Part shown: positions 26,801-34,622 of the stretch, one piece after another
Layout: every line of letters begins with the position of its first letter
How positions within the stretch are numbered: the first letter of the stretch is position 1
NCBI GenBank assembly: GCA_964511625.1
Contig: CAZEJG010000019.1
Span: 7,740-71,739, forward strand
Direction of reading: 5' to 3'
DNA from: Pseudohoeflea sp964511625
GTDB lineage: Bacteria; Pseudomonadota; Alphaproteobacteria; Rhizobiales; Rhizobiaceae
DNA length: 64,000 nucleotides
The notes under the pieces: model-generated
Seen by the model: the letters and a program-made list of their open reading frames with translations, nothing else
Databases searched by the model: none
What the model was told of the DNA's origin: nothing
Made by a program: the position numbers and the translations under genes

Positions 26801-29800
26801 TGCCGATAACTCCGAAATTGCCGGTGATGTTGCCCGGCTGAATGGAGCCGATGGTGATCGCGTTGCCGTCGTTGAAGCTGTCGATGGACTGGCCGTCGAG
26901 AAGGGTGAAGCCGTCCGACCCGCCACCGGCGACATCGATGATGCCGGAGGAATCGCCGACGAAGACGAAGGTCTGGTCGTCGTCCGAAAGGGCTTCGGCG
27001 GCAGCCACCGTGATGGTGGTGACATCCTCGCTCAGTCCGTTGGTGCCGGCCGCGACATTGCCGCCGAGCGTGGAGACGAAGATGACGCTCGAGGGAGCGG
27101 CGGGGAATTTGGCGCTGTCTCCGCTGCCGAACGTCACGTCGGCGAAATCGTAGGTCGACGAGGGCAGCGTCCCGCCGCCGGCATCGACGGTGAAGGCGCC
27201 GGACTGGCCGTTGACGTCGATCGACGAACCGGTGTCGGAGCCGGCCTCACCGTCGCCGAAGGTGAACTGCACCGAACCGGTCGCATTGATGACGACGCCG
27301 CGATGCAGCCCGCTGATCGACGAGGAGGGGCCGCCGGACGGATTGGCCTGGCTGCCGAGATTGACGCTCTGGTTGCCTTGCACGCCGGTCAGGTCGACGC
27401 CGATGGAATCGGTCGATGTCGGGGGGCCGGAAATGGCGTTGGAGGCGAAGTCGACCATGCCGCCGAGCGTCGCGCCGTTGAAGTCGACACCGGTTTGACC
27501 GCTGGCGGAGCCGACGCCGGTGATCGTCGTCGTGCCGAAGCTGACGTTGCCCGAGGTCGACTGGAAGTCGATGCCCTGCGTGTTGGCGGTGGCGAGCGTG
27601 ATGGTGCTGGCGCCGAAGGCGATATCCGCGGAATCGTTGATCAGGATGCCGGAGGTGCCGGGATTGGTGACCGTCAGCGTGCCGATCGTCAGCGCCGGGT
27701 TGGAATTGCCGCTGGTCAGGCCGTCGACTGTGACGCCGGTGCCGTTGCCGGACGAAATCTGGCTCGTCGCGCCGAGATTGGTCGCATTGGTCGACGAGAC
27801 GGTGCTGAAATTGATGTTGCCGGTCAGCGGATCGAGGAAGAGCGCGGTCCCGTTGGTGGTGTCGACGCTGCCGCCGAGCGTGTCGAGGTTGAACGAGGTG
27901 CCGCCGATCTTGGTGTCGACCTCGAGGCCGGTACCGAGATTGTTGAAGATGTTGAGCGATGCCAGCTGGACGTCGCCGGTGGGCGCGAGGAAGGACAGGC
28001 CGTCGCCCTGGACCCGGTTTACGGAGCTACCGATGGTCATCGCGCCGAACGCCACCAGCTGGTCGCCCACCGTGCCCGCGTCGGCGTCGAAGCGGACGGC
28101 GTTGAAGCGGATGCCGCCGCCGGTGCCGTTGCCATCGACCGTGATCGTGCCGGCCGAACGGACGACGGTCGACATCGTGGTCGCATTGATCTTGCTGCCC
28201 TGGATGTCGATGGCCGGCACCAGCGTGCCGGCTTCCGCGTTCAGGTTTCCGAAGGCAATCTCCAGATTGTCCGCCGGGCCGCCGGACAGGGTCGACAGCG
28301 CGGTGCCGCTCGAACGCAGGATGTTGTTGCCCGTCAGGTTGAGCGACAGCTTGCCGGTACCGGCCGAGGCGGCAGACAGCGCTTCGGCGCCGACATGGTC
28401 GGTGACGCCTGCGGTGGCCGAGCCGATCGTCACATTGGTGACGTTGACGGTGCGGACATTGGCGCCGTTGTTGATGATGATGCCCTGAGTGCCGATCGAG
28501 CTGGCATTGGCCGTGCCGATCGAGACGCTTTCGATGTCCACGTTGGAATCGCGGATGTCGATACCCTGGTCGGCTGTATTGTCGATGCTGCCGCTGGAGA
28601 CATTCACCTTCGCCACGCCTTCGACGAAGATGCCGTCGTCGCCGGTGCCGTCGATCAGGAAATTGCTGATCGTCTGCGTACCGGTGGTGTTGGTCAGGCG
28701 GATGGCAGTGTCGCCGGTCGTCCGGAACGTGACATCGTCGATCGTACCGTCGGCAATGCCGTCGCCCGATATCCCGTAGCCACCGCCCGTGAAGGCCAGG
28801 TTGCGCACGATGTTGTCGTCGGCGAGCGTGATGACGGCGTTGCCCGATGTTCCGTTGATCGTACCGGCAGTGCCCGGTAGCGTGAACGTCATCGACGTGC
28901 CGTTGACAAGGACGGGAACGCTGGTGCCACCGCCGAGCAGCGACTGCCCCGTCAGAAGCGTGGAGCCCGCGGTGTTGATGTCGGCAGGCAGGCCGTTCTC
29001 GAGCCCGACCACGAAACCGTAATTCCCCGCATTGGCGATGGCGTCGTCGAGCGTCGTCGGATCGTCGAATGTGCCGGTGCCGGCGGAGTTGGCGTCGTCG
29101 GCGAAGAAGAAACGGCCGATCGCGTTGCCGGTGTTGGGATCGGTCACGGTAGCAGCCTGGGTATCGCCGACGTCGGTGGCGATTATGCCGGTCACCCGGA
29201 TCCGCTCGTTGAGACGGTCGCGGGTCAATCCCCCGCCACCCAACCCGGAGCCATTTGGCCCGCTCGTGGTCGAGGCGGAGGTCGGCGGCTCGTCGGGTTC
29301 GATTGCCGCCATGGCGCCGCCGAGCGGAATGCGTAGCCGCGCCTCGATCTGGTAACCGGTACCGTTGGCGTTGTCGTGAGAGATATTCCCGCCCAGCGTC
29401 AGCCGCGGAGAGTACGGGGAATCGGTGAACTTGTGCTCGTATTCCAGCCCGGCTTTGACCCCGGTGAAGCTGAAATCGGTGTCCTTGTCGAAATAGTGGT
29501 AGGCGCCGCCACTCAGCCGCACCGAATTGCCTTCGGCGATCACGTCGCGGACCGTGTAGCCGATCTCAGCTTCGACGCCGTCGAGCGGCACCCGGCGCCG
29601 GGTGTTGATCAGCGCGATCAAATCGTTGCCCACCAGCGACAGCGTCGTGCCGGACGCGCCGCCGATGGCGACTGCCGAACTCAGCGAGTGGTGATAGTTG
29701 AGATGGCCGTCCCAATCCGGCGTGAGGAATTCGGCGCCGACCGTCACGCCCCGAAACGGCGTCCCGTCGAACACTTCGTTGTTGTAGAACCCGTAGGCGC

Positions 29801-30125
29801 CGATCATCAGGTCGGGATTGACGATGTGGCGGATGCCGGCCCCGTAGCTGCCGCGGAAATCGCCGAGATTGGCGGGATCGAGCCGCAGATCGACGAAGAA
29901 GACGCTGCTGTCGCCCTGTGCAACCGGGGCGAAAAGCTCGAGCGAGCCGATCGTGTCGATGTCGCTGTGGGTCAGGGTCGCGCCGACCGAGGGATACCAC
30001 AGCTTTTCGCCGGCGATTGCCGACCCGGACATCGTGCCGATCAGCAGGGCCGTCAGCGAGGTGGTGGAGAAGAGAATGTCGCGCGCGCGACGGTGGCTGC
30101 AGGCGCGCGTCGCCGGCGTAGCCAT
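20868..30125 (-). CDS. Giant inverse autotransporter (type Ve) with beta-helix passenger
   Basis: A 3,085-residue surface protein. The signal peptide ends near GTMSGSAIA. Residues ~40-330 form the outer-membrane barrel of the inverse-autotransporter family: FRGSYGAGIRHIVNP, LMIGAYGFYNNEVFDG, VTVGAEFLTPDWDGHLNYHH and the last strand QIEARLRIPLGG. A linker rich in Ser/Gly (TSASTTSGPNGSGLGGGG) leads to an exported passenger of ~2,700 residues made of short beta-helix rungs rich in Gly, Thr, Asn, Asp. At least two large duplicated blocks are visible: the sequences GDGEAGSDTGSSI and GDGEQSTDIGSSI, each followed by LPSS-x-Y-x-F-x-D-V. Mature protein has only two Cys, both near the C-terminus. Start at 30125 gives the signal peptide; the frame is open to 30422. 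Adhesion is inferred, not shown. Confidence 0.85.
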   Translation of the reverse strand: MATPATRACSHRRARDILFSTTSLTALLIGTMSGSAIAGEKLWYPSVGATLTHSDIDTIGSLELFAPVAQGDSSVFFVDLRLDPANLGDFRGSYGAGIRHIVNPDLMIGAYGFYNNEVFDGTPFRGVTVGAEFLTPDWDGHLNYHHSLSSAVAIGGASGTTLSLVGNDLIALINTRRRVPLDGVEAEIGYTVRDVIAEGNSVRLSGGAYHYFDKDTDFSFTGVKAGLEYEHKFTDSPYSPRLTLGGNISHDNANGTGYQIEARLRIPLGGAMAAIEPDEPPTSASTTSGPNGSGLGGGGLTRDRLNERIRVTGIIATDVGDTQAATVTDPNTGNAIGRFFFADDANSAGTGTFDDPTTLDDAIANAGNYGFVVGLENGLPADINTAGSTLLTGQSLLGGGTSVPVLVNGTSMTFTLPGTAGTINGTSGNAVITLADDNIVRNLAFTGGGYGISGDGIADGTIDDVTFRTTGDTAIRLTNTTGTQTISNFLIDGTGDDGIFVEGVAKVNVSSGSIDNTADQGIDIRDSNVDIESVSIGTANASSIGTQGIIINNGANVRTVNVTNVTIGSATAGVTDHVGAEALSAASAGTGKLSLNLTGNNILRSSGTALSTLSGGPADNLEIAFGNLNAEAGTLVPAIDIQGSKINATTMSTVVRSAGTITVDGNGTGGGIRFNAVRFDADAGTVGDQLVAFGAMTIGSSVNRVQGDGLSFLAPTGDVQLASLNIFNNLGTGLEVDTKIGGTSFNLDTLGGSVDTTNGTALFLDPLTGNINFSTVSSTNATNLGATSQISSGNGTGVTVDGLTSGNSNPALTIGTLTVTNPGTSGILINDSADIAFGASTITLATANTQGIDFQSTSGNVSFGTTTITGVGSASGQTGVDFNGATLGGMVDFASNAISGPPTSTDSIGVDLTGVQGNQSVNLGSQANPSGGPSSSISGLHRGVVINATGSVQFTFGDGEAGSDTGSSIDVNGQSGAFTVDAGGGTLPSSTYDFADVTFGSGDSAKFPAAPSSVIFVSTLGGNVAAGTNGLSEDVTTITVAAAEALSDDDQTFVFVGDSSGIIDVAGGGSDGFTLLDGQSIDSFNDGNAITIGSIQPGNITGNFGVIGSTITANDVTATHGGGAGNVVVTSSGGGMIENFDIVTTGVGISITGASSATTVSNVAIDGQGGTGTGLLINSNAAAITVNDVDITSTGAGLRAINGTSAGSVTVDAASSIGATSVNALTVENWAGDFTMNGSISETDGTGSGVAIGTATGTIAFNGSLTLNTGASDGIRIGNSANTTITFDTGLIDIDTTNGSGLNIFNNTGTTISFLNGFDIDTGTGTGITATGSQTIRTVDPTSAVADVTSASGTAINLNGTTIAAGGMQFSNISAGGATNGIVINNVSGGTFSVSAGGTVNVSGSSGDGILIENSSADFDFGSSSSAVTTTVTSAGGNGVTLDTNTGAIDFGSLTITGAASSGLAVTDNTGAITIADATVDGSTQWGVRLANNSGTFDIEDGTIGATTSNTVGFQVNGGSGDVSLGADITQTATGGGAVQVNGRSTGTVRVYGDITANTGGSDAIQVFSSTGGTITFDTGVLDLDTTNGTAIHLLNNAGAAINFLNGFDIDTTTGAGFRATGGGTIRTVDPAGAVAADVTTAGGMAIDLNAITVDANGMAFSTVTTTGGSTAIGINNVSGGAIAFDTVSITNPSTTGIDISNAIGSAVSFGDIDIALGSDNTTAFDLSSATIGANLTADDFDVTSSSATGTTGIDLSGTTGTGTIRLGNTDASGADATIAGVAQGVLFSAATDTDFIFGDGEQSTDIGSSISATTALAGTLPSSGNYNFFDVDFPMGTGLSGEPSIYYATDVAIGSGDGSSFANAGNMLGAFNATADAIVIFDHTDDDTQDVINLAAIVGTFVLDDGQVLVSVSEGETVDLSTYGIAVGSAPSNFQFSTTVLAGLTGVVTAPTTGVDSVRPLLSNNANVIQVSGGGAIVNVEAETTGIGAAITGSGSISGNLILSGVTTRSAGDATINLQSNGGLSLSGSGNLIEAVTGSAAGGLILNDVLIGAAGLNFANVATFNSSGSFSPISVNLVGGSGTLSFDTVNLVSSLTRDALRINNTTADVTISGGTISHAGSGTGTSAFIYSGDGDITIGADIDSSDFGGLAVVVSNRTGGTVTISGTLTDNASTGGEIALANNDGSVNFTGTGNIIGTNRDAVTISGTGTADYAFNDFTIVSTAGTGFVLGGNQTGTLALDTITVAGSAKAIDIAPTGAGLTITDFADISVPGGSGGVTISNVTFDADADTVAIEAVNGGNLAIGTSAGNRVTGDGLRLDGVLGRIDFGTLDIYNDSGTGLYVRDGAGKGGTFTLTNTGGTIDTTNGTAIDIDPVSTDLTFATVSSTNAGAAGGLLIDTVTGIGGSANALTITNLSVTGSGANGVTVRNSSGNYTFTNTTISGATGNSVSVFGGSSVLNFSGGTLTHDVGNAAAAVSVAGGHTGSLTFSGGINATTGTGLQFDNADGTSYSFNGAVTLNGGDAGVDIVNGSDAAFTFSNLAITNPTGTAFNIDGSNIAALTFGGSITQNNTASAFVSNASTGGIHNIGASITANTGTADAVAISSTGTFNFSGGLGIDTTSGSGFTATGGGTVTVQGLGNTVTTSTGTAVTIDNTTIGAAGVTFRSVSANGAVNGIVLNNTGASGGFTITGDGTNAANGSGGTIQNTSSDGISLTSTRDVSIRQLNITDAATGDDGTIGDDHGIDIASVTNFSYSYGVMNGFGAAASSYDDQNSINILNLYGTSTIDNVTFTEMNENGIAYRNTLADDGTRDVLTVSNSTFSNHLATTHGEDGIDYQADGTALAGLIVSGSTFTIDGDGALGIQFSSQGTANADLTVQGSNFNAASAFGAGTILTNNTANSTSVISITGNTITNTPFTGIDVLNNDTAVTRATISNNIVDGNGVGINNGFGIRAQQDEDGTMFVLIDNNTIGDFTSAHIRVIARDELIGSGTLNATITNNTSANATDAFEFGLQVLAQDTNTLCANISGNDFTGGASVDDIRLLAQAGATLNITQSSASNVSANGDTVDEVGTINYNQGACPTP

Positions 30126-30602
30126 TCTGTCCGCAAGAGATCCTCTCGTGCTGACCAATTCAGTTCCCCCAACCCGCAGGCCGCATCGCAGCGAGTTCCC
30201 GGCGCACGTCTTGCCCCTGCAGACAACCCGGCGTCCCGCGGGACAATGCACATTATGTGCCTGTCGCACAAATAATAATTGAGCTGTTGACGAAAAAACA
30301 CGCGATCCGTGATCGGGTGTTTCACTAAAAAGACAGAAAGAAAGTGAGTTTACGGCGGGATACGCCATAGTCAATATTATGATTGAATGATTTATTCGTG
30401 GATGTTCACTGAACTGACTCAATATGGAGATTGATCAGCTCAAGGAAATCGGAAGGGGACTCGCACGCCTGGCATTGATATGGGATTTTCCGACTTGTAA
30501 CTTCGTTCAATTGCGATCCACTGACACGTTTCGAAGATAATTGTGTGCGGCGCAGCGAAAGTGGCTGGTTTACAGTGCGACGTGATGGAATTGGGGTTCG
30601 AG
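30126..30602. other. Intergenic region between the adhesin and ialB-like genes
   Basis: About 480 bases, AT-rich from 30250 onward, that must contain the divergent promoters. The palindrome GCACAT-T-ATGTGC lies at 30248-30260 with a further GCACA at 30266-30270, so TGTGC/GCACA half-sites recur three times about 130 bases upstream of the adhesin start. I see no convincing -35/-10 pair and no small gene. Confidence 0.4.
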
Positions 30603-31172
30603 ATGAAGCGATTCTGCCGCCCGGCAACGGCCCAACTGACGGCCACGGCGTTACCGTTCCAGCCAATGGCGGTCGGAGCGCTGGTTGCCATACTGACGAT
30701 TGCCCCGGGGCTTGCCCAGGACGTCGCCGCCCCGGCCGATGCGGCTAAGGCGTCGGCGGCGGGCTGGATCGTCAATTGCGCGACGCAGTCCACCGGCGGC
30801 GACTTCCTGTGCCAGATGTCGCGGACGGTGGCCGTATCGGGCGTCGCCGGGCAGGGGGTGAGCGTCATCCTGCGCACGGGCGGTGAAACCAAGGGGCTGA
30901 CGGCGCTGGTGGTCCTGCCGCACGGCGTGTTCTTTCCATCCGGAGTGACGCTCGGCGTCGACGGCGCGCAGCCGCAGACCGTCGAGGTCCAGACAAGCGA
31001 TCCGCGCGGCGCCTATGCGGCGTTTCCGCTTGCGGATTCGCTGCTTGCCGCGCTCAAGGCCGGACGGACGCTGGAGATCGGATTCGTCGACGTCCGGCGC
31101 AAGGCGCTCAAGGCCGCCGTTCCGCTCACCGGTTTCACTGCCGCTGTCGACAAGCTCCAGGCGATGAAGTGA
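30603..31172 (+). CDS. Invasion-associated locus B (IalB) family protein
   Basis: A 189-residue exported protein. A signal peptide/anchor lies at PMAVGALVAILTIAPGLA; the mature part has the IalB pattern GWIVNCATQSTGGDFLCQMS with two Cys that likely form a disulfide, then GLTALVVLPHGVFFPSGVTL and SLLAALKAGRTLEIGFVD. The family is named after a Bartonella gene but is common in non-invasive alphaproteobacteria, where it is periplasmic or outer-membrane linked and of unclear role. The ATG at 30603 gives a compact signal peptide; an ATG at 30585 or GTG at 30543 is possible. It converges with the glycosyltransferase gene. Confidence 0.82.
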   Translation: MKRFCRPATAQLTATALPFQPMAVGALVAILTIAPGLAQDVAAPADAAKASAAGWIVNCATQSTGGDFLCQMSRTVAVSGVAGQGVSVILRTGGETKGLTALVVLPHGVFFPSGVTLGVDGAQPQTVEVQTSDPRGAYAAFPLADSLLAALKAGRTLEIGFVDVRRKALKAAVPLTGFTAAVDKLQAMK

Positions 31173-31195
31173 CGCGCGCGGCGTCCGAGGTGATA

Positions 31196-32227
31196 TCAAA
31201 GCCTGTCCAGCACCTGCCCGACTGTCGCTGCGGTGTCGCTCCAGCGCGGCAGGTCGCGGGCCAGTGCCTTCGATTGCTCCGATAGTTCGGCCCGCTCCTT
31301 TTCCGAACGCAGGAGCCGGGCGAGGTTGCGGGAAAAGCCGTCGACATCGTCGGGCGGCGACAAAAGTGCGGCCGATCCCACCGTGTCGGGAACCGCTCCG
31401 GTGGCGCAGGTAACGATCGGCAGGCCGTGGCACAGTGCTTCGGCGAGCGCCATCCCGTATCCCTCGTAGCGGGTCGCCAGCGCGAAGAGACGCGCGCTGC
31501 GATAGGCTTCGTCGAGATCCGCGTCCGACAGTTCGCCGGCGAGTTCGATCCGGTCGGCGAGACCGAGATCCGCGATCAGCGCCGCGAGTTCGTCCCGCAC
31601 CTGCGGATCGTGCGTCTTGCCGACGATACGTGCTGTCCAGTCGAGTTCGCGGATCGCCCCGAGCGCTCGTATCAGCACGTCATGTCCCTTGCGCCGCGCC
31701 AGCAGCCCGACCGAGAGAATGCGCGGACCCGCATCGACGCGCGGCACCTCGCGCGGTCCGTCATGTCCCGGCAGCGCGACGGTGATCCGGGACGGATCGG
31801 CGCCGAGGCCGATATAGGTCTTTCGGGTATGGGGGCTCGTCACGGCGATGTGGTCGGCATGGGAGAGATTGGCGGTTTCCTGCGCCAGCAGCCGTGATGC
31901 CAAGTCCGGCGGCAGTCCGTTTTCCATGCCCATCGGGTGATGCAGCATCGCCAGGACCGGGCAGGCAAGCCGGGCAAGGGCGTCGGTCCGCATGGCGCCG
32001 AAGACCAGCCCGTCGAGGATCAGCGGCCGATCGGTCGGCAGCGCGCCGAGCACCCGCGCGATTGCGTCTTGCTCCTCCGCGCTCGGCTCCGCCGAGGCCG
32101 GCGGCAGCGGGATTAGCTGGACGTCGCGCCCGGCCGCGCGCAGCTCCTCGAGCAGCCGGCGTTCGTAGATGAACCCGCCGGTCTTCTGCCGATAGTCCCC
32201 CGGTATGGCGAAGGCGCAGGGTCTCAT
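31196..32227 (-). CDS. Glycosyltransferase family 4-like protein
   Basis: A 343-residue GT-B enzyme. The N-terminal domain starts CAFAIPGDYRQKTGGFIYER with the Gly-rich loop that faces the acceptor; the C-terminal nucleotide-sugar domain has SVGLLARRKGHDVLIRALG, then RIELAGELSDADLDEAYRSA and the donor-binding FALATRYEGYGMALAEALCHG (E-x7-E). No membrane segment is visible, so it acts at the cytoplasmic side. Its ATG overlaps the stop of the permease gene (ATGA), so it ends the seven-gene operon. The acceptor may be the lipid made by the first genes of the operon, which is inference. Confidence 0.85.
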   Translation of the reverse strand: MRPCAFAIPGDYRQKTGGFIYERRLLEELRAAGRDVQLIPLPPASAEPSAEEQDAIARVLGALPTDRPLILDGLVFGAMRTDALARLACPVLAMLHHPMGMENGLPPDLASRLLAQETANLSHADHIAVTSPHTRKTYIGLGADPSRITVALPGHDGPREVPRVDAGPRILSVGLLARRKGHDVLIRALGAIRELDWTARIVGKTHDPQVRDELAALIADLGLADRIELAGELSDADLDEAYRSARLFALATRYEGYGMALAEALCHGLPIVTCATGAVPDTVGSAALLSPPDDVDGFSRNLARLLRSEKERAELSEQSKALARDLPRWSDTAATVGQVLDRL

Positions 32228-33819
32228 CGGGCAAGCTGCTCCGCGCTGGTCCGGGACAGCACTGCGCCTTCGAGCGCGGCGACGGCTGCGTGGGCGAGAA
32301 CGGCGGTCAGGCCGATCAGCGAGGTGGCGCTCCACAGCATGCCGTAGTCGGAAGTCGAGGCCGTGGTCGCCATCAGCGCCCCGATCCCGCGGCCCGTCGC
32401 CAGCCATTCTGCCGTCGTGACCGCCAGGATAGCCGCCGGGATCGCCATGCGGGCGGAGGCGAAGAGGGCGGGAAGCATGGCAGGAAGCTGCGCGCTGACG
32501 AGACGCCGCAGCGGTCCCGCAGCATAGCTCGCGAAGATGTCGAGAACGGCCTGCGGGGTGCGCGCAAGTCCGTGCAGGCAGGCGACCAGCGTCGGGAAGA
32601 AGATCATCACGGCGACCACTGTTATCGTTCCCGCCGACCCGCGTCCGAAGGCCCAGATGATCAGCGGGGCGGTCGCGATGATGGGGATCGAGCGCAGCGC
32701 CACGGCCACCGGCAGGGTGAAGGCACTCAGCCGCGGCTCCAGCGTCAGCAGCATCGCGAGGCCCGCGCCGAGTGCGAGCCCGGCGAGATAGCCCGGCATA
32801 GTATAGGCCAGGGTTTCTCCCAGGGCGCTCAACAGGACGGTGCGGTTACCGGCCGCGTCGCCGTCGGTCATCAGAAAAGCCCAGACGTCGTCGGGCCGCT
32901 TGGCGAAGAAGCGCGGCAGATCGAACAGCTCCATCGCCACCTGCCACACCACCAGCGCCACCATCAACGCGAGGATCACGTTGAGGATCGCGCTCGATCG
33001 CTTGCCTTTGCGGTCGACCGGGGGCGCCAGCAAGAGCGCCGGCGGCGCGATGTCGAGCCGGCGTCCGAGCGCGCCGATCAGCGCAAAGGCGATCATCGAA
33101 GCGGCGGCGGCGATCACCGCGACGCTCCATGTCGCCGGCAGATCGAGACCGCGCAGCGCCTGCACCGTCAGTACGCCCAGACCCCGCTCCGCACCCGTGA
33201 ATTCGCCGACCATGGCGCCGAGAAAAGCCGCCGGTGCTGCAATCTGGAGACCGGCGACCAGATAGGGAACGGAGGCGGGCAGCCTGACCTGACCCAGAAC
33301 CGTCAACGGTCCGCGGCCATAGCTGCGGACGAGATCGAACCAGCTGCGCGGGGCGGCCCGCAACCCCACCAGCATCGGCAGATAGGTGGTATAGTAGACG
33401 GCAAGGGCGGCGAGTGTCACCTGCGGTCCGTCACCCGGTCCGAAGAGAACGCGCAGGATCGGCCCCGTCGCGACCAGCGGCAGGCAGAAGACCAGAAGCG
33501 CCAGCGTCGAGAGAATGCGTTCGCTTCGCGGCAGCACCACGCTGATCAGCGCCAGTGCAATTCCCGCCAGATTGCCCCAGACGAAACCTTGCGCCGCAGA
33601 CCAGGATGTCGTCAGGAAGGCGCGCCAGAGCAGTCCGGCGTTCTCCGTGATGTGGAGCGCGATACTGCTCGGGGCGGCGATCACGAAACCCGCGACGGTG
33701 ATACGCGCGAACACCTCCCAAGCAGCGAGACCGAGGATCGCGGCGAGAAGACCCGCACCCGCGTTCCATCGTGCCCGGGCGGACGGACCGGCCGCAGGCA
33801 GAGCGGTTGCGTCGCTCAT
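32224..33819 (-). CDS. ABC transporter permease, two fused permease domains
   Basis: A 531-residue inner-membrane protein in which two binding-protein-dependent permease units (about 1-260 and 270-531) are joined, each starting with a helix (LLAAILGLAAWEVFARI and NVILALMVALVVWQVAMELF). Each half has an EAA-like loop before its last helices: GRGPLTVLGQVRLPASVPYL in the first and AAGPLRRLVSAQLPAMLPAL in the second. One chain thus supplies the whole transmembrane channel that usually needs a dimer, as in some nitrate/taurine/THI5-type importers. Coupled by ATGA to the ATPase gene before it and the glycosyltransferase after it. Confidence 0.9.
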   Translation of the reverse strand: MSDATALPAAGPSARARWNAGAGLLAAILGLAAWEVFARITVAGFVIAAPSSIALHITENAGLLWRAFLTTSWSAAQGFVWGNLAGIALALISVVLPRSERILSTLALLVFCLPLVATGPILRVLFGPGDGPQVTLAALAVYYTTYLPMLVGLRAAPRSWFDLVRSYGRGPLTVLGQVRLPASVPYLVAGLQIAAPAAFLGAMVGEFTGAERGLGVLTVQALRGLDLPATWSVAVIAAAASMIAFALIGALGRRLDIAPPALLLAPPVDRKGKRSSAILNVILALMVALVVWQVAMELFDLPRFFAKRPDDVWAFLMTDGDAAGNRTVLLSALGETLAYTMPGYLAGLALGAGLAMLLTLEPRLSAFTLPVAVALRSIPIIATAPLIIWAFGRGSAGTITVVAVMIFFPTLVACLHGLARTPQAVLDIFASYAAGPLRRLVSAQLPAMLPALFASARMAIPAAILAVTTAEWLATGRGIGALMATTASTSDYGMLWSATSLIGLTAVLAHAAVAALEGAVLSRTSAEQLAR

Positions 33820-34607
33820 TCGGCCGCCAGCCCCTTCGGCTGGTTGGGGGCGTGCAGGGCCGCCATCACCTTGGCCCGGATCGCGAGATAGACGGAGGAC
33901 TCGATCACCGCGCCGTCGCGCGGTCGGGGCAGCGTCACGCCGATATCCGCCGAGATGCGCGCGGGCCGCGGGCTCAGCACCAGAATGCGGTCGGAGAGGC
34001 GGATCGCCTCGTCCACCGAATGGGTGACCAAGAGCGCGGTCGTTCCGCGCTGTTCCCATAGCGGCGAGAGTTCCGCGTTCAGGCGCTCGCGCGTGAGTTC
34101 GTCCACGGCACCGAAGGGTTCGTCGAGCAACAGCAGTTCCGGCGCACCGGCGAGCGCCCGGGCGATGGCTGCGCGCTGGCGCATGCCGCCCGACAGCTCC
34201 GCCGGACGCCGCCGCTCGAAGCCGGCGAGGCCCACCAGGTCGATCAGCTGCGCGTCCGCCTCGGCATCCTTCGGCTTCCGGGCCAGCGACCTGCCGATCG
34301 CCACGTTTCCCTCGACGGTCCGCCAGGGCAGGAGGGCCGCGTCCTGAAAGGCGACGGCGAGCGCCGAGCGGCGGCGCAGTTCGTCGGGCGTCTCCTCGCC
34401 GATGCAGATCGTCCCGGCGGTGGGATGGTCGAGCCCGGCAATCAGCCGCAAAAGCGTGGATTTGCCGCAGCCGGAGGGGCCGACGAGCGCCGTCGTCTCG
34501 CCGCCCTTGAGCACGAGGTCGAGCGGTGCGACCGCCTGTATGCCGTTGGGCGGCGTGCCGAAGGTCTTCTCGACGCCTTCCAGCCGGATATCCGGTCGTT
34601 TCGCCAT
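33816..34607 (-). CDS. ABC transporter ATP-binding protein (SsuB/TauB-like)
   Basis: A 263-residue ABC ATPase. Walker A is GPSGCGKST, the Q-loop is VAFQDAALLPW, the signature is LSGGMRQR, Walker B is LLLLDEPFGAVDE and the switch His is VTHS. The VAFQDAALLPWRTVEGN segment places it in the nitrate/sulfonate/taurine and pyrimidine-precursor group. A GTG three bases upstream of the ATG at 34607 is an alternative start. It lies 15 bases after the binding-protein gene and overlaps the permease gene. It energises the importer encoded by the three adjacent genes. Confidence 0.95.
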   Translation of the reverse strand: MAKRPDIRLEGVEKTFGTPPNGIQAVAPLDLVLKGGETTALVGPSGCGKSTLLRLIAGLDHPTAGTICIGEETPDELRRRSALAVAFQDAALLPWRTVEGNVAIGRSLARKPKDAEADAQLIDLVGLAGFERRRPAELSGGMRQRAAIARALAGAPELLLLDEPFGAVDELTRERLNAELSPLWEQRGTTALLVTHSVDEAIRLSDRILVLSPRPARISADIGVTLPRPRDGAVIESSVYLAIRAKVMAALHAPNQPKGLAAE

Positions 34608-34622
34608 CACCGCCGCCCCGGT

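Noticed and set aside
21897..28880. Long plus-strand frames of 649 and 704 codons opposite the giant adhesin gene
   Set aside because: They are antisense to a gene with strongly biased GC-ending codons. Their products are Arg/Gly/Asp-rich with no motif, and they have no ribosome sites.
21000..29000. CRISPR or tandem DNA repeats
   Set aside because: Repetitive look comes from recurring beta-helix codons (Gly, Thr, Asn, Asp); repeats are irregular in length and remain in frame.
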